Shown: positions 1-6,542, counted from the stretch's first letter. The stretch is DNA of 10,141 bases from an uncultured Thermoleophilia bacterium (GCA_903912585.1 CAIWHY010000311.1:1-10141), one strand, 5' to 3'. A program made the numbers and translations. The notes: generated by a model from the letters alone, not told the origin.

Positions 1-56
1 ATGTTCTTGCGGACCTTGCGGCGCTGACGTCCTTTGGCTCTCTGAGGCTTGGCCAC
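1..56 (-). CDS. rpsK: 30S ribosomal protein S11, N-terminal fragment (continues past left edge)
   Basis: Platform protein of the small subunit that lines the mRNA exit region. Only the first 18 codons are in the window, reading MAKPQRAKGRQRRKVRKN, a short basic segment like the S11 N-terminus, which normally leads into the NIxxGxxHI region. The call rests on this basic sequence, the GTG start with a strong GGAGGAG at 9 nt, and the fixed gene order rpsM-rpsK of the alpha operon. Identity is likely by context; the gene is cut by the window edge, so a full check is impossible here. Confidence 0.85.
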   Translation of the reverse strand, partial: MAKPQRAKGRQRRKVRKN

Positions 57-65
57 TCTGCTTTA

Positions 66-72
66 CTCCTCC
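66..72 (-). promoter_or_regulatory. Shine-Dalgarno site deciding the rpsK GTG start
   Basis: GGAGGAG lies 9 nt before the GTG at 54-56. Its strength and spacing support that GTG as the S11 start, since no ATG is nearby in this frame. Confidence 0.8.
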
Positions 73-89
73 GGCTTCGCTGCGGCTTC

Positions 90-461
90 TTACTTCTTGC
101 GCTTGCCGCTGATCGTCCTCTTAGGACCCTTGCGGGAGCGCGCGTTGGTGCGCGTGCGCTGCCCGTTCACCGGCATGCCACGACGGTGGCGGATGCCACG
201 GTAGCAGCCGATGTCCATCAGGCGCTTGATGTTCTGCGAGCGCTCGCGCCGCAGGTCGCCCTCGACCGTGACTTCGCGGTCGATGGCCTCGCGCAGGCGC
301 ACGATCTCTTCTTCAGTGAGGTCGCGGACCTTTGTGTTCGGATCGATACCGACCACGCCCAGGACTCTGTTGGACATGGAGCGTCCGATGCCGTAGATGT
401 AGGTCAGTCCGATCTCGACCCGCTTCTGCGGCGGGATGTTGACGCCGGCGATTCGTGCCAT
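90..461 (-). CDS. rpsM: 30S ribosomal protein S13
   Basis: Small-subunit head protein that contacts the large subunit (bridges B1a and B1b) and, via its basic C-terminal tail, the P-site tRNA. The 123-residue chain has the family length: MARIAGVNIPPQKRVEIGLTY, IYGIGRSMS, VRDLTEEEIVRLREAID, EGDLRRERSQNIKRLMDIG, CYRGIRHRRGMPVNGQRT and the tail NARSRKGPKRTISGKRKK. The helix-hairpin-helix region is at the N-terminal part. The ATG is 6 nt after the rpmJ stop, with AGGGG about 9 nt upstream at the end of rpmJ. It is followed by rpsK after a 33 nt gap. Confidence 0.98.
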   Translation of the reverse strand: MARIAGVNIPPQKRVEIGLTYIYGIGRSMSNRVLGVVGIDPNTKVRDLTEEEIVRLREAIDREVTVEGDLRRERSQNIKRLMDIGCYRGIRHRRGMPVNGQRTRTNARSRKGPKRTISGKRKK

Positions 462-467
462 CTGGTG

Positions 468-581
468 TTACCCCTGCCTCTGGCGATGCCGCGGGTTGGA
501 ACAGATCACCTGCACCGTACCGTGACGGCGGATGATCTTGCACTTCTCGCACATCGCCTTGACTGATGCTCTTACCTTCAT
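468..581 (-). CDS. rpmJ: 50S ribosomal protein L36, zinc-binding form
   Basis: The smallest large-subunit protein, which binds 23S rRNA near the factor-binding region. The 37-residue chain is full length: MKVRASVKAMCEKCK, then IIRRHGTVQVIC, then SNPRHRQRQG. Zinc ligands C11, C14, C27 and H32 are all present, so it is the C+ form. The start is ATG at 581, with GAGG about 7 nt upstream (GAGGATCTCGG before ATG). It ends with TAA 6 nt before rpsM. It lies downstream of the infA hairpin, between infA and rpsM as in many Gram-positive and actinobacterial genomes. Confidence 0.98.
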   Translation of the reverse strand: MKVRASVKAMCEKCKIIRRHGTVQVICSNPRHRQRQG

Positions 582-618
582 CCGAGATCCTCGCTGCTCG
601 AGCGCACGACGGGCCTGG

Positions 619-656
619 GGCCGCCGCACACCGCCTCCGGGCGGCCTGTGGCGGCC
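619..656 (-). promoter_or_regulatory. Long GC hairpin between infA and rpmJ
   Basis: On the minus-strand transcript, positions 656 down to 640 pair with 619 up to 635 around the loop CGGA (636-639). I counted 15 pairs in 17 positions (one G-U wobble; mismatches at 649/626 and 646/629). The outer arms are GGCCGCC and GGCGGCC. It begins right after the infA stop codon. No U-run follows (next bases CCAGGCCCG), so it is not a standard intrinsic terminator. It could be an attenuator, an RNA-processing or RNA-stability element, or a binding site for a regulatory ribosomal protein. Structure is seen; function is unknown. Confidence 0.6.
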
Positions 657-657
657 G

Positions 658-879
658 CTACTTGAACCGGTACGTGATCCTGCCTCTGCTGAGGTCGTAG
701 GGCGACAGCTCCACCTTGACCCTGTCGCCGGGCAGGATGCGGATGTAGTTCATGCGCATCTTGCCGGAGATGTGGGCGAGCACTTCGTGGTTGTTGTCGA
801 GGTGAACACGAAACATCGTGTTCGGCAGTGCTTCGACGACCTCGCCTTCGATCTCAATGGCTTCTTCTTTGTTCGCCAT
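658..879 (-). CDS. infA: Translation initiation factor IF-1
   Basis: Small OB-fold factor that binds the ribosomal A site during initiation and works with IF2 and IF3. The 73-residue chain from MANKEEAIEIEGEVVEALPN through FRVHLDNNHEVLAHISGK, MRMNYIRILPGDRVKVELS and PYDLSRGRITYRFK matches the family along its whole length. The frame runs much further upstream, but those codons overlap map and the gap and do not look like IF1. The ATG at 879 is clear by homology. Its ribosome binding site is weak: GGGGAG stands only 1 nt from the ATG. It has its own candidate promoter at 912-939, and a 76 nt gap with a hairpin separates it from rpmJ. Confidence 0.98.
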   Translation of the reverse strand: MANKEEAIEIEGEVVEALPNTMFRVHLDNNHEVLAHISGKMRMNYIRILPGDRVKVELSPYDLSRGRITYRFK

Positions 880-911
880 GCTCCCCACTCGTAGACAGAC
901 AGCGGCCTGAC

Positions 912-939
912 ATACTACCACAAACGACAGTGCTGGCAA
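912..939 (-). promoter_or_regulatory. Candidate sigma-A promoter for infA-rpmJ-rpsM-rpsK
   Basis: On the minus strand the -35 hexamer TTGCCA (934-939) matches TTGACA in five of six bases. A 16 nt spacer (918-933) leads to TAGTAT (912-917), four of six to TATAAT, and TG plus one base before the -10 makes an extended -10 element (TGGTAGTAT). Start would be near 905, giving a leader of about 26 nt before the infA ATG at 879. It lies in the largest gap of the window, between map and infA, and the spot is a local island of lower GC content. It is inference from motif, with no experimental support. Confidence 0.6.
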
Positions 940-995
940 AACACGCCTCTTGCGGCGGCGCGGCGACCGCGACTCCGCGCCGATCCGAGCCTGCG

Positions 996-1769
996 CTAGC
1001 CTTGCGCTCCGCCCGTCTCCGAGCGGCGGCGCGTGAGCACCCGCGGCGCCTTCTTGCCCACGGCGACCGTGTGCTCGAAGTGGGCCGAGAGCGACCCGTC
1101 GCCGGTCGAGATGCTCCAGCCGTCGTCGGCGACGAACACTTCGTGGCCGCCGGCGTTGACCATCGGCTCGATGGCCAGCACCCAGCCTTCTTCCAGCCTC
1201 GGGCCGCGCCCGGGATCCCCGTAATTGGGGATCTGCGGGTCTTCGTGCATCTCGCGCCCCACGCCGTGACCGACGAGCGAACGGACAACGCTGAAGCCCG
1301 CGGCCTCCACGACCTCCTGCACGGCGTGCGAGAGGTCGCCGAGCCGCGCGCCCTCGTGGCACTGAGCGATGCCGGCCTCCAGCGACTCTCGGGTCACGTC
1401 CAGCAGTCGCAGTGCTTCGGCTTCGACCGCGCCCATCGAGAGCGTGATGGCCGAGTCGGCCACGTACCCGTCGAGCGTCACGCCCACGTCGATGCTCAGG
1501 ATGTCGCCCTCGGCTATCCGGTACGCGCCCGGGATGCCGTGTACCACCATGTCGTTCGGCGAGGCGCAGATCGAGCCCGGGAACCCCCGGTAGCCGAGGA
1601 ACGTCGGCACACCGCCGCGCGCCCGGATGAAGCGCTCCGCGAGCTCGTCCAGGTCGGCGGTGCTCACGCCCGGCCGGGCCTCCGCAGCAAGCATGTCGAG
1701 GCAGTCCGCCAGGATGTCACCCGCGGCGGCGATCTTGGCGACCTCCGCCGCTGACTTGCGGACGATCAC
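996..1769 (-). CDS. map: Methionine aminopeptidase, type I
   Basis: Cotranslational enzyme that removes the initiator methionine from nascent proteins once deformylated. The 257-residue product is the type I form without a large insertion. The metal ligands are all visible: D94 and D105 (DVGVTLDGYVADSA), H168 (GHGVGREMHEDP), E201 (AIEPMV) and E232 (FEHTVAV). The substrate-side histidine is H77 in VVHGIP. The start is GTG, 6 nt after the adk stop, with GGAGG about 10 nt upstream inside the end of adk. The C-terminal tail after GKK (residues 241-257) is short and basic. The downstream gap of 116 nt to infA carries a candidate promoter, so map is probably the last gene before a new transcription start. 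Confidence 0.97.
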   Translation of the reverse strand: MIVRKSAAEVAKIAAAGDILADCLDMLAAEARPGVSTADLDELAERFIRARGGVPTFLGYRGFPGSICASPNDMVVHGIPGAYRIAEGDILSIDVGVTLDGYVADSAITLSMGAVEAEALRLLDVTRESLEAGIAQCHEGARLGDLSHAVQEVVEAAGFSVVRSLVGHGVGREMHEDPQIPNYGDPGRGPRLEEGWVLAIEPMVNAGGHEVFVADDGWSISTGDGSLSAHFEHTVAVGKKAPRVLTRRRSETGGAQG

Positions 1770-1775
1770 GTGGCG

Positions 1776-2441
1776 TCAGCCTCCCGCAAGGAGGGCCTGG
1801 ACCTGTGCGAACACGTCGTCGGGCAGCTTGCCGCCGCCGTAGGCGGATTGCAGCACGCCGTGGCCCTCGTAGTAGCCCACGAGAGGCTCCGTCTGCGCGC
1901 GGTACACCTCAAGGCGGTGGCGCACCGTCTCCTCGTTGTCGTCGGTGCGCTGGTAGAGCTCGGAGCCGCAGACGTCGCAGATTCCCTTCGCCTTGGGAGG
2001 GTCGAACACGACGTGATAGCCCTTGCCGCAGCCGCGGCACATGCGCCGGCCGGCGAGGCGCTGCACGAGCTCGTCCTCGGGGACGTCGATGAGGATGACG
2101 TGCGAGACCGCGCGTCCCGCCTCTGCGAGCATCGCGTCCAGGCGCTCGGCCTGCTCGATCGTTCGCGGGAAGCCGTCGAGCAGGAAGCCGTTCTGTGCGT
2201 CCGGCTCGGCGAGCCGGTCGCGCACGACGCCGATCACGACCTCGTCCGGCACTAGCCCACCGCTCTCCATGAACTTCTGCGCCGCCAGGCCCATGTCCGT
2301 GCCCTGAGCGACGGCGGCGCGCAGCATCTCGCCGGTCGAGATGTGCGGCAGGCCGAACTTCGCCACGATGCGCTCGGCCTGCGTGCCCTTGCCGGCGCCG
2401 GGGGCGCCGAGGAGGATGACGTTGAGCTGGGCGTCGGTCAT
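1776..2441 (-). CDS. adk: Adenylate kinase, zinc-LID type
   Basis: Cytosolic enzyme that interconverts ATP + AMP and 2 ADP, keeping the adenylate pool balanced. The 221-residue chain is the long form. It has the P-loop G12-APGAGKG-T20, the AMP-binding part with STGEMLRAA (36-44) and LDGFPRT (88-94), and a LID domain of about 130-165 with four cysteines, C135-x2-C138 and C155-x2-C158, a zinc-binding form common in Gram-positives. The LID Arg pair GRR (131-133) and the later ETVRHRLEVY are also present. A GTG two codons upstream (2447) is possible, but its own codon overlaps the GGAG motif. GGAG (2447-2450) sits 5 nt before ATG 2441, so that start is preferred. The gene lies 10 nt after secY and 6 nt before map. 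Confidence 0.97.
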   Translation of the reverse strand: MTDAQLNVILLGAPGAGKGTQAERIVAKFGLPHISTGEMLRAAVAQGTDMGLAAQKFMESGGLVPDEVVIGVVRDRLAEPDAQNGFLLDGFPRTIEQAERLDAMLAEAGRAVSHVILIDVPEDELVQRLAGRRMCRGCGKGYHVVFDPPKAKGICDVCGSELYQRTDDNEETVRHRLEVYRAQTEPLVGYYEGHGVLQSAYGGGKLPDDVFAQVQALLAGG

Positions 2442-2451
2442 CGGCACTCCA

Positions 2452-3714
2452 CTACTTGAGGAAGCCCTCGTAGTGGCGCATGAGCAGCTGGGCTTCCATC
2501 TGCCGCATGGTGTCGAGCGCGACGCCGACCACGATCAGCAGCGACGTGCCGCCAAAGTAGAACGGCACGTTGAGGAAGCGCGACATGATCCACGGCAGCA
2601 CGGCGAGGGAGGCGAGAAAGAGCGCTCCCGGCAGCGTGAGCCGCGTGAGGATCCGGTCGAGGTACTCCGCCGTGGGACGGCCGGGCCGCACGCCCGGGAT
2701 GAAGCCGCCGTACTTCTTGAGGTTGTCGGCCTGGTCGATAGGGTTGAACGTCACGGCCGTGTAGAAGTACGTGAAGATGATGATGAGGATGGCCTCGCCG
2801 ATGATGTAGAGGAACGTGGTCGGCCCGAACGTCTTGTTGAACCAGCCGGCGACGCCCCCGGTCCCGAAGAACTGCGCGAACGTCGGCACGATCATCATGA
2901 TCGACGACGCGAAGATGACCGGGATGACGCCGGCCATGTTGACCTTGAGCGGGATGAACGTGCTCGTCCCGCCCATCATACGGCGCCCCACGACGCGCTT
3001 CGCGTACTGCACCGGCACGCGCCGCTCGCCGGTCGTGATCCAGACGACGCCGACGACCACAGCGAGGGCGATCAGGAGGAACAGGATGATCGTGATCACG
3101 CTCATGGTGAAGAGCTTGGCGGCGCCGCTCGGGATACGGGAGACGATGCTGATGAAGATGATGATCGACATGCCGTTGCCGATGCCGCGCGCCGTGATGA
3201 GCTCGCCGAGCCACATGACGACCACGGCGCCGGTCACGAGACCGGCGATGATCAGCGAACTACGCCAGATGCTCATGGTGGGCAGGATGCCCTCGCTCTT
3301 GAACAGCACGACGTAGCCTATCGCCTGCACGAACGACAGGGCGACGGTGAGCCAGCGCGTGTACTTGGTGATCTCTTTCTGGCCCTGCTCGCCCTCTTTG
3401 GCGAGGTCCTCGAGCTTGGGGATCACGACGGTGAGCAGCTGCATGATGATCGATGCCGTGATGTACGGCATGATGCCGAGCGCGAACAGCGCCAGGCGGC
3501 CGAGCGCACCGCCCGAGAACAGGTTCAGGAAGCCGAGGACTCCCTGGTTGCCGCTCGCGATGAACTTGGCGACGGCGGCCGTGTCCACGCCGGGGACCGG
3601 CACGTGGTCGCCGAAACGGTAGATGGCGATCATCGCCGCCGTGAAGAGGAGCTTCGTACGAAGATCCGGGAGCTTCCAGGCGTTGACCAGCGATTGCCAG
3701 AGCTTGTTGTTCAC
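2452..3714 (-). CDS. secY: Protein translocase subunit SecY
   Basis: Channel-forming subunit of the SecYEG translocon in the cytoplasmic membrane. The 420-residue chain has the family length and about ten hydrophobic segments. Landmarks are the N-terminal helix and LRTKLLFTAAMIAIYRFG with VPVPGVD (TM1), the GIMPYITASIIMQLL stretch (80-94, TM2), RGIGNGMSIIIF in TM5, LKVNMAGVIPVIFASSI (256-272, TM7), and the C-terminal GGTSLLIVVGVALDTMRQ with LMRHYEGFLK. The frame stays open 24 codons further upstream inside rplO, but the residues there do not resemble SecY. I chose GTG at 3714 (MNNKLWQSLVNAWK), 22 nt after rplO and preceded by a run of seven Gs and by GGGG at close range. Confidence 0.97.
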   Translation of the reverse strand: MNNKLWQSLVNAWKLPDLRTKLLFTAAMIAIYRFGDHVPVPGVDTAAVAKFIASGNQGVLGFLNLFSGGALGRLALFALGIMPYITASIIMQLLTVVIPKLEDLAKEGEQGQKEITKYTRWLTVALSFVQAIGYVVLFKSEGILPTMSIWRSSLIIAGLVTGAVVVMWLGELITARGIGNGMSIIIFISIVSRIPSGAAKLFTMSVITIILFLLIALAVVVGVVWITTGERRVPVQYAKRVVGRRMMGGTSTFIPLKVNMAGVIPVIFASSIMMIVPTFAQFFGTGGVAGWFNKTFGPTTFLYIIGEAILIIIFTYFYTAVTFNPIDQADNLKKYGGFIPGVRPGRPTAEYLDRILTRLTLPGALFLASLAVLPWIMSRFLNVPFYFGGTSLLIVVGVALDTMRQMEAQLLMRHYEGFLK

Positions 3715-3736
3715 AGCCCCGTCCCCCCCGCGCCGC

Positions 3737-4213
3737 TCAGAGGAGCTCGGCCTTGCCGCCGGCCGCCTCGATCTTTTCCACGGCACTGCGTGAGTACTGG
3801 TGGATGCGCACGTTGAGCGCCTTGTCGAGGTCGCCGCCGCCGAGGATCTTGATGGGCGTGCGGGTGTTCTTGACGATGCCCTTGGCGACGAGCGCCTCCG
3901 CCGTGACCTCGTCGCCCGCCGCGAAGGCGAGCGAGAGACGGCCCACGTTGACCGGCACCGCGTAGGTACGGAACGGGCCGATGGGCATGCTCTTCTTCAT
4001 GTGCGGCCCGCGAAGCTTGCCAAGGCGCATGTAGAGCGGCATCTGGCCGCCCTCGTAGCCGGGGCGCACGCCGCCGCCGGACCGGGCGTTGTAGCCCTTG
4101 TGGCCCTTGCCCGCGGTCTTGCCCTGGCCGGTGCCCTTGCCGCGGCCGAGACGCTTGGTGTTCTTCGTCGAGCCCGGGTTCGGGCGCAGGTTGTGCAGTC
4201 CTATTTCAGCCAT
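3737..4213 (-). CDS. rplO: 50S ribosomal protein L15
   Basis: Large-subunit protein whose extended N-terminal tail threads through 23S rRNA during assembly. The 158-residue chain begins with LHNLRPNPGSTKNTKRLGRG and a Gly/Lys/Arg-rich region to about residue 55 (GKGTGQGKTAGKGHKG, then FEGGQMPLYMRL-like GYEGGQMPLYMRL). The C-terminal globular part includes VTAEALVAKGIVKNT and IKILGGGDLDKALNVRIHQYS, ending SAVEKIEAAGGKAELL. The ATG lies 1 nt after the rpmD stop. A 22 nt gap separates it from secY. Confidence 0.98.
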   Translation of the reverse strand: MAEIGLHNLRPNPGSTKNTKRLGRGKGTGQGKTAGKGHKGYNARSGGGVRPGYEGGQMPLYMRLGKLRGPHMKKSMPIGPFRTYAVPVNVGRLSLAFAAGDEVTAEALVAKGIVKNTRTPIKILGGGDLDKALNVRIHQYSRSAVEKIEAAGGKAELL

Positions 4214-4214
4214 G

Positions 4215-4409
4215 TCACGACTTCTTCGTTACCGGCCGCACCTCGAGGAGGTAGGCGACCTTGTTGACCATGCCGCGGATCACGGGGGTGTCCTCGTGGA
4301 CCACGGTGTGGCGGATGCGCTTGAGGCCGAGCGCGCGCAGCGTGCCTCGGTGATCAGGCTTGCGACCGATCGAGCTCTTGATCTGGGTGATCTCGAGATA
4401 CGTCGTCAT
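4215..4409 (-). CDS. rpmD: 50S ribosomal protein L30
   Basis: Small large-subunit protein, present in many but not all bacteria. The 64-residue chain has the expected form: an N-terminal strand (YLEITQIKSSIGRK), the helix TLRALGLKRIRHTVVHEDTP, and the helix GMVNKVAYLLEV. The ATG is 5 nt beyond the rpsE stop, and the GGAGG in the end of rpsE, about 10 nt upstream, serves as its ribosome binding site. It is followed after a single base by rplO (TGA-C-ATG), so L30 and L15 are surely translated together. Confidence 0.97.
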   Translation of the reverse strand: MTTYLEITQIKSSIGRKPDHRGTLRALGLKRIRHTVVHEDTPVIRGMVNKVAYLLEVRPVTKKS

Positions 4410-4414
4410 GCAGA

Positions 4415-4981
4415 TCAGGCCTCCCCGGCCGCCGCGGCGGGAGCTTCCTCGCCGGCCGGCGCTTCACGCTGGTCGAGGCCGAGCACCTGCGCTACCGAGA
4501 TGCCGCGCAGGCGCGCCTGGCCCTCGGGGGTCTTGAGCGACTGCAGGCCGGCCACGGTGGCGCGCACCAGGTTGATGGGGTTGGTGGTCCCCAGCGACTT
4601 GGTGAGGATGTCGCGCACGCCGGCTAGCTCGAGGACGGCGCGCACGCCGCCGGCAGCGATGACGCCGGTACCGGGAGCGGCAGGCTTGAGCAACACTCGG
4701 GCGGCGCCGAAGCGGCCCATGACCTGGTGCGTGGTCGTGGTGCCGTTGTAGCGCGGCACGGTGAACAGGTTCTTCTTCGCGTCCTCGATCGCCTTCTGGA
4801 TCGCCAGCGGCACCTCGCGCGCCTTGCCGTAGCCGGCGCCTACGTGACCGTTCTCGTCACCGACGACGACCAGGGCCGTGAAGGAGAACCGCCGGCCGCC
4901 CTTGACGACCTTGGCGACGCGGTTGATGTCGACAACGCGCTCTTTGAGTTCGTTGCCATCGCTGAATGATCCTCTAGCCAC
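4415..4981 (-). CDS. rpsE: 30S ribosomal protein S5 with Ala/Glu-rich C-terminal tail
   Basis: Small-subunit protein at the mRNA entry channel, with effects on decoding accuracy and on spectinomycin response in model bacteria. The N-terminal double-stranded-RNA-binding-like domain spans about residues 9-75 (VVDINRVAKVVKGGRRFSF, then GDENGHVGAGYGKAREVP). The C-terminal domain runs to about 167 (GVIAAGGVRAVLELAG, KSLGTTNPINLVRAT). The loop VKGGR is intact. At 188 residues it is some 20 longer than E. coli S5, because of an acidic end with APAGEEAPAAAAGEA. The start is GTG, with AAAGGA about 4 nt and AAGGAG about 11 nt upstream. It ends 5 nt before rpmD. Confidence 0.98.
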   Translation of the reverse strand: MARGSFSDGNELKERVVDINRVAKVVKGGRRFSFTALVVVGDENGHVGAGYGKAREVPLAIQKAIEDAKKNLFTVPRYNGTTTTHQVMGRFGAARVLLKPAAPGTGVIAAGGVRAVLELAGVRDILTKSLGTTNPINLVRATVAGLQSLKTPEGQARLRGISVAQVLGLDQREAPAGEEAPAAAAGEA

Positions 4982-4999
4982 GGGGTCCTTTACTCCTTG

Positions 5000-5353
5000 T
5001 CAGAAAACCAGGCCGCCCTCGCGGGCGCCCTCGGCGAGAGCCTTGACGCGGCCGTGGTACAGATAACCCGACCGGTCGAAGACGACGCGTTCTATGCCTT
5101 TGTCCTTGGCGCGCTGCGCTAGCAGTTCGCCGACCTTCTTTGCGACTTCGGCCTTCTTGAGGCCCTTGCCCTCCACCTCGGTGGAACGTACGGCGGCCAG
5201 CGTCCGGGCCTCCGCGTCGTCGACCAGCTGGGCATAGATCGCCTTGTTGGAACGGTAGACCGAGACGCGCGGGCGCTCGGCTGTGCCCGAGATGCGCCCG
5301 CGGATGCGCCGCTTGCGGCGGGCCCGGGCTTCTCTGATCGTTGGTGCGCTCAT
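5000..5353 (-). CDS. rplR: 50S ribosomal protein L18
   Basis: 5S rRNA-binding protein of the central protuberance, working with L5. The 117-residue chain has a basic N-terminal segment (ARARRKRRIRGRISGT) that contacts 5S rRNA, then ERPRVSVYRSNKAIYAQLVDD, and the C-terminal RVVFDRSGYLYHGRVKALAEGAREGGL, which is the family signature. It starts with ATG 33 nt after rplF, one of the larger gaps inside the spc block. The upstream AGAGGG lies about 11 nt away and is a modest binding site. No promoter-like pair was seen in the 33 nt gap. Confidence 0.98.
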   Translation of the reverse strand: MSAPTIREARARRKRRIRGRISGTAERPRVSVYRSNKAIYAQLVDDAEARTLAAVRSTEVEGKGLKKAEVAKKVGELLAQRAKDKGIERVVFDRSGYLYHGRVKALAEGAREGGLVF

Positions 5354-5386
5354 CTTGTGGACGTCCCTCTTCTCTCAGGCAGCGCG

Positions 5387-5920
5387 CTAGGCCCGCTTGC
5401 CGACCTTGCGCTGCACGTACTCGCCGGCGTACCGGATGCCCTTGCCCTTGTAGGGCTCGGGCGGGCGGGTGGAACGGACTTTGGCGGCCACCTCGCCGAC
5501 CACCTGCTTGTCGATGCCTCTGACGATCACGACCGTCGCCTGCGGCGTCTCGAACGCGATGTTCTCGGGCGGCTCGATGAGCACCGGGTGGCTGTAGCCC
5601 ACCAGCAGCTCGAGCGCGTCGCCCTTGACACTGGCGCGGTAGCCGACGCCGACGATCTCGAGACGTTTCTCGAAGCCGTCCGTGACGCCGGTCACCATGT
5701 TGGCGATCAGCGTGCGCGTGAGGCCGTGCAGCGAGCGATGCGGACCGCTGTCGGTGGGGCGCTTGACTTCGATCACGCCGTCGCCGATCTCGACCAGCAT
5801 CTCACGCGGCACCCGCTGGGTGAGTTCACCCTTGGGTCCCTTGACCGTCACGACGGCGTTGTCGTAATGAAACTCGACGCCGTCGGGCAGCGGTATGGGA
5901 GCTTTTCCGATCCTCGACAT
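5387..5920 (-). CDS. rplF: 50S ribosomal protein L6
   Basis: Large-subunit protein beside the sarcin-ricin loop and the factor-binding centre. The 177-residue product has the usual two-repeat architecture, with one alpha/beta repeat in about residues 1-80 and the second in 82-170. Landmarks are MSRIGKAPIPLPDGV, VKGPKGELTQ, GLTRTLIANMVTGVTDGFEK, the strand LEIVGVGYRA, and the C-terminal signature RPPEPYKGKGIRYAGE. ATG follows the rpsH stop by 9 nt, with TAAGGA across the stop as ribosome binding site. It is unremarkable for the family. Confidence 0.98.
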   Translation of the reverse strand: MSRIGKAPIPLPDGVEFHYDNAVVTVKGPKGELTQRVPREMLVEIGDGVIEVKRPTDSGPHRSLHGLTRTLIANMVTGVTDGFEKRLEIVGVGYRASVKGDALELLVGYSHPVLIEPPENIAFETPQATVVIVRGIDKQVVGEVAAKVRSTRPPEPYKGKGIRYAGEYVQRKVGKRA

Positions 5921-5929
5921 GTGCCGTCC

Positions 5930-6328
5930 TTACCAGATGAAGCAGATCACCTCGCCACCCAGGCCCAGTTTCCGCGCTTGCGCGCTGGTCACGAGGCCGC
6001 GTGACGTGGAGATGATCGCCGTGCCGAGCCCGCCGAGCACTTTGGGCAACGACTCCTTCTTGGCGTAGACACGACGCCCGGGCTTGGAGACGCGCTTGAT
6101 GCCGGAGATGACCCGCTCTCGGTTTTTGCCATACTTGAGCTCGACGATGATGACCTCGCCGTGCTCGCCTTGCTTGGTCGCGTACCCGACGACGTAGCCC
6201 TGCTCCGTCATCAGCCGGGCGATCTCGACCTTCATGCGCGACGACGGGATCTCGACCGTCGTGTGCCGAGCCGTGCTGCCGTTGCGGATGCGCGTCAGCA
6301 TGTCGGCGATTGGATCTGTCATTGACAT
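5930..6328 (-). CDS. rpsH: 30S ribosomal protein S8
   Basis: Primary 16S rRNA-binding protein of the platform and, in enterobacteria, the repressor of the spc operon. The 132-residue chain has the family length. It shows DPIADMLTRIRNG at the N-terminus, IPSSRMKVEIARLM, the central ELKYG strand, IKRVSKPGRRVY, and the signature end with STSRGLVT, ARKLGLGGE and CFIW. It begins at the first of two close ATG codons, chosen by the strong upstream AAGGAGG at 10 nt. It is followed after 9 nt by rplF. Whether S8 regulates this operon cannot be told from sequence, as no rRNA-mimic site was recognised. Confidence 0.98.
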   Translation of the reverse strand: MSMTDPIADMLTRIRNGSTARHTTVEIPSSRMKVEIARLMTEQGYVVGYATKQGEHGEVIIVELKYGKNRERVISGIKRVSKPGRRVYAKKESLPKVLGGLGTAIISTSRGLVTSAQARKLGLGGEVICFIW

Positions 6329-6338
6329 GTTCTGCCCG

Positions 6339-6345
6339 CCTCCTT
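6339..6345 (-). promoter_or_regulatory. Strong Shine-Dalgarno site of rpsH, embedded in the rpsN stop
   Basis: The seven bases AAGGAGG fully match the anti-Shine-Dalgarno core and lie 10 nt before the first ATG of rpsH. The TAA stop of the S14 gene is part of the motif (TAAGGAGG), so termination of S14 brings the ribosome onto the S8 start. It favours the first ATG (6328) over the in-frame ATG two codons later. Confidence 0.85.
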
Positions 6346-6529
6346 ACCAGCTCGACTTGGTGAGCCCGGGGATGACGCCCTGATGCGCGACTTCGCGCAG
6401 GCAGATGCGGCAGATCCCGAACTTGCGGTAGTAAGCGCGCGGGCGGCCACACCTGGCGCAGCGATTGTACTCGCGCGTCTTGTAGCGCTGCTTGCGCCCG
6501 GCCTTCACCACGAGGGATGTCTTAGCCAT
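6344..6529 (-). CDS. rpsN: 30S ribosomal protein S14, zinc-binding (type Z) form
   Basis: Small-subunit head protein that helps assemble the 3' domain of 16S rRNA. At 61 residues it is the short C+ form, and the four zinc ligands are present as C24-x2-C27 and C40-x2-C43 (CARC and CRIC). Family stretches are RYKTREYNRCARCGRPRAYY, KFGICRICLRE and the C-terminal GVIPGLTKSSW. It starts with ATG 13 nt after rplE; an AGGAG formed across the rplE TAG stop is the likely binding site, about 10 nt upstream. Some annotators call this form rpsZ. Actinobacteria may carry a second zinc-free S14 elsewhere; none lies in this window. Confidence 0.98.
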   Translation of the reverse strand: MAKTSLVVKAGRKQRYKTREYNRCARCGRPRAYYRKFGICRICLREVAHQGVIPGLTKSSW

Positions 6530-6542
6530 GCTTCAGCTGCTC

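Noticed and set aside
619..656. Intrinsic terminator after infA
   Set aside because: The stem is strong but no U-run follows, and rpmJ-rpsM-rpsK have no promoter that I can see in the remaining gap, so full termination is unlikely.
880..1362. Upstream extension of the infA frame to a 234-residue protein
   Set aside because: The extra codons overlap map in another frame and show only Arg/Ala/Gly-rich noise. IF1 is 70-75 residues in the family, and MANKEEAIEI at 879 is the known N-terminus type.
3715..3736. Promoter or regulatory element in the rplO-secY gap
   Set aside because: The gap is only 22 nt and consists mostly of G runs in the transcript that probably serve as a loose ribosome binding site; no -35/-10 pair fits.
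2341..3816. Open frame of about 490 codons on the + strand opposite secY
   Set aside because: The product is an Asp/His/Arg/Glu-rich mix typical of antisense reading of a membrane protein gene with GC-rich third positions; no ribosome binding site or family match was seen.
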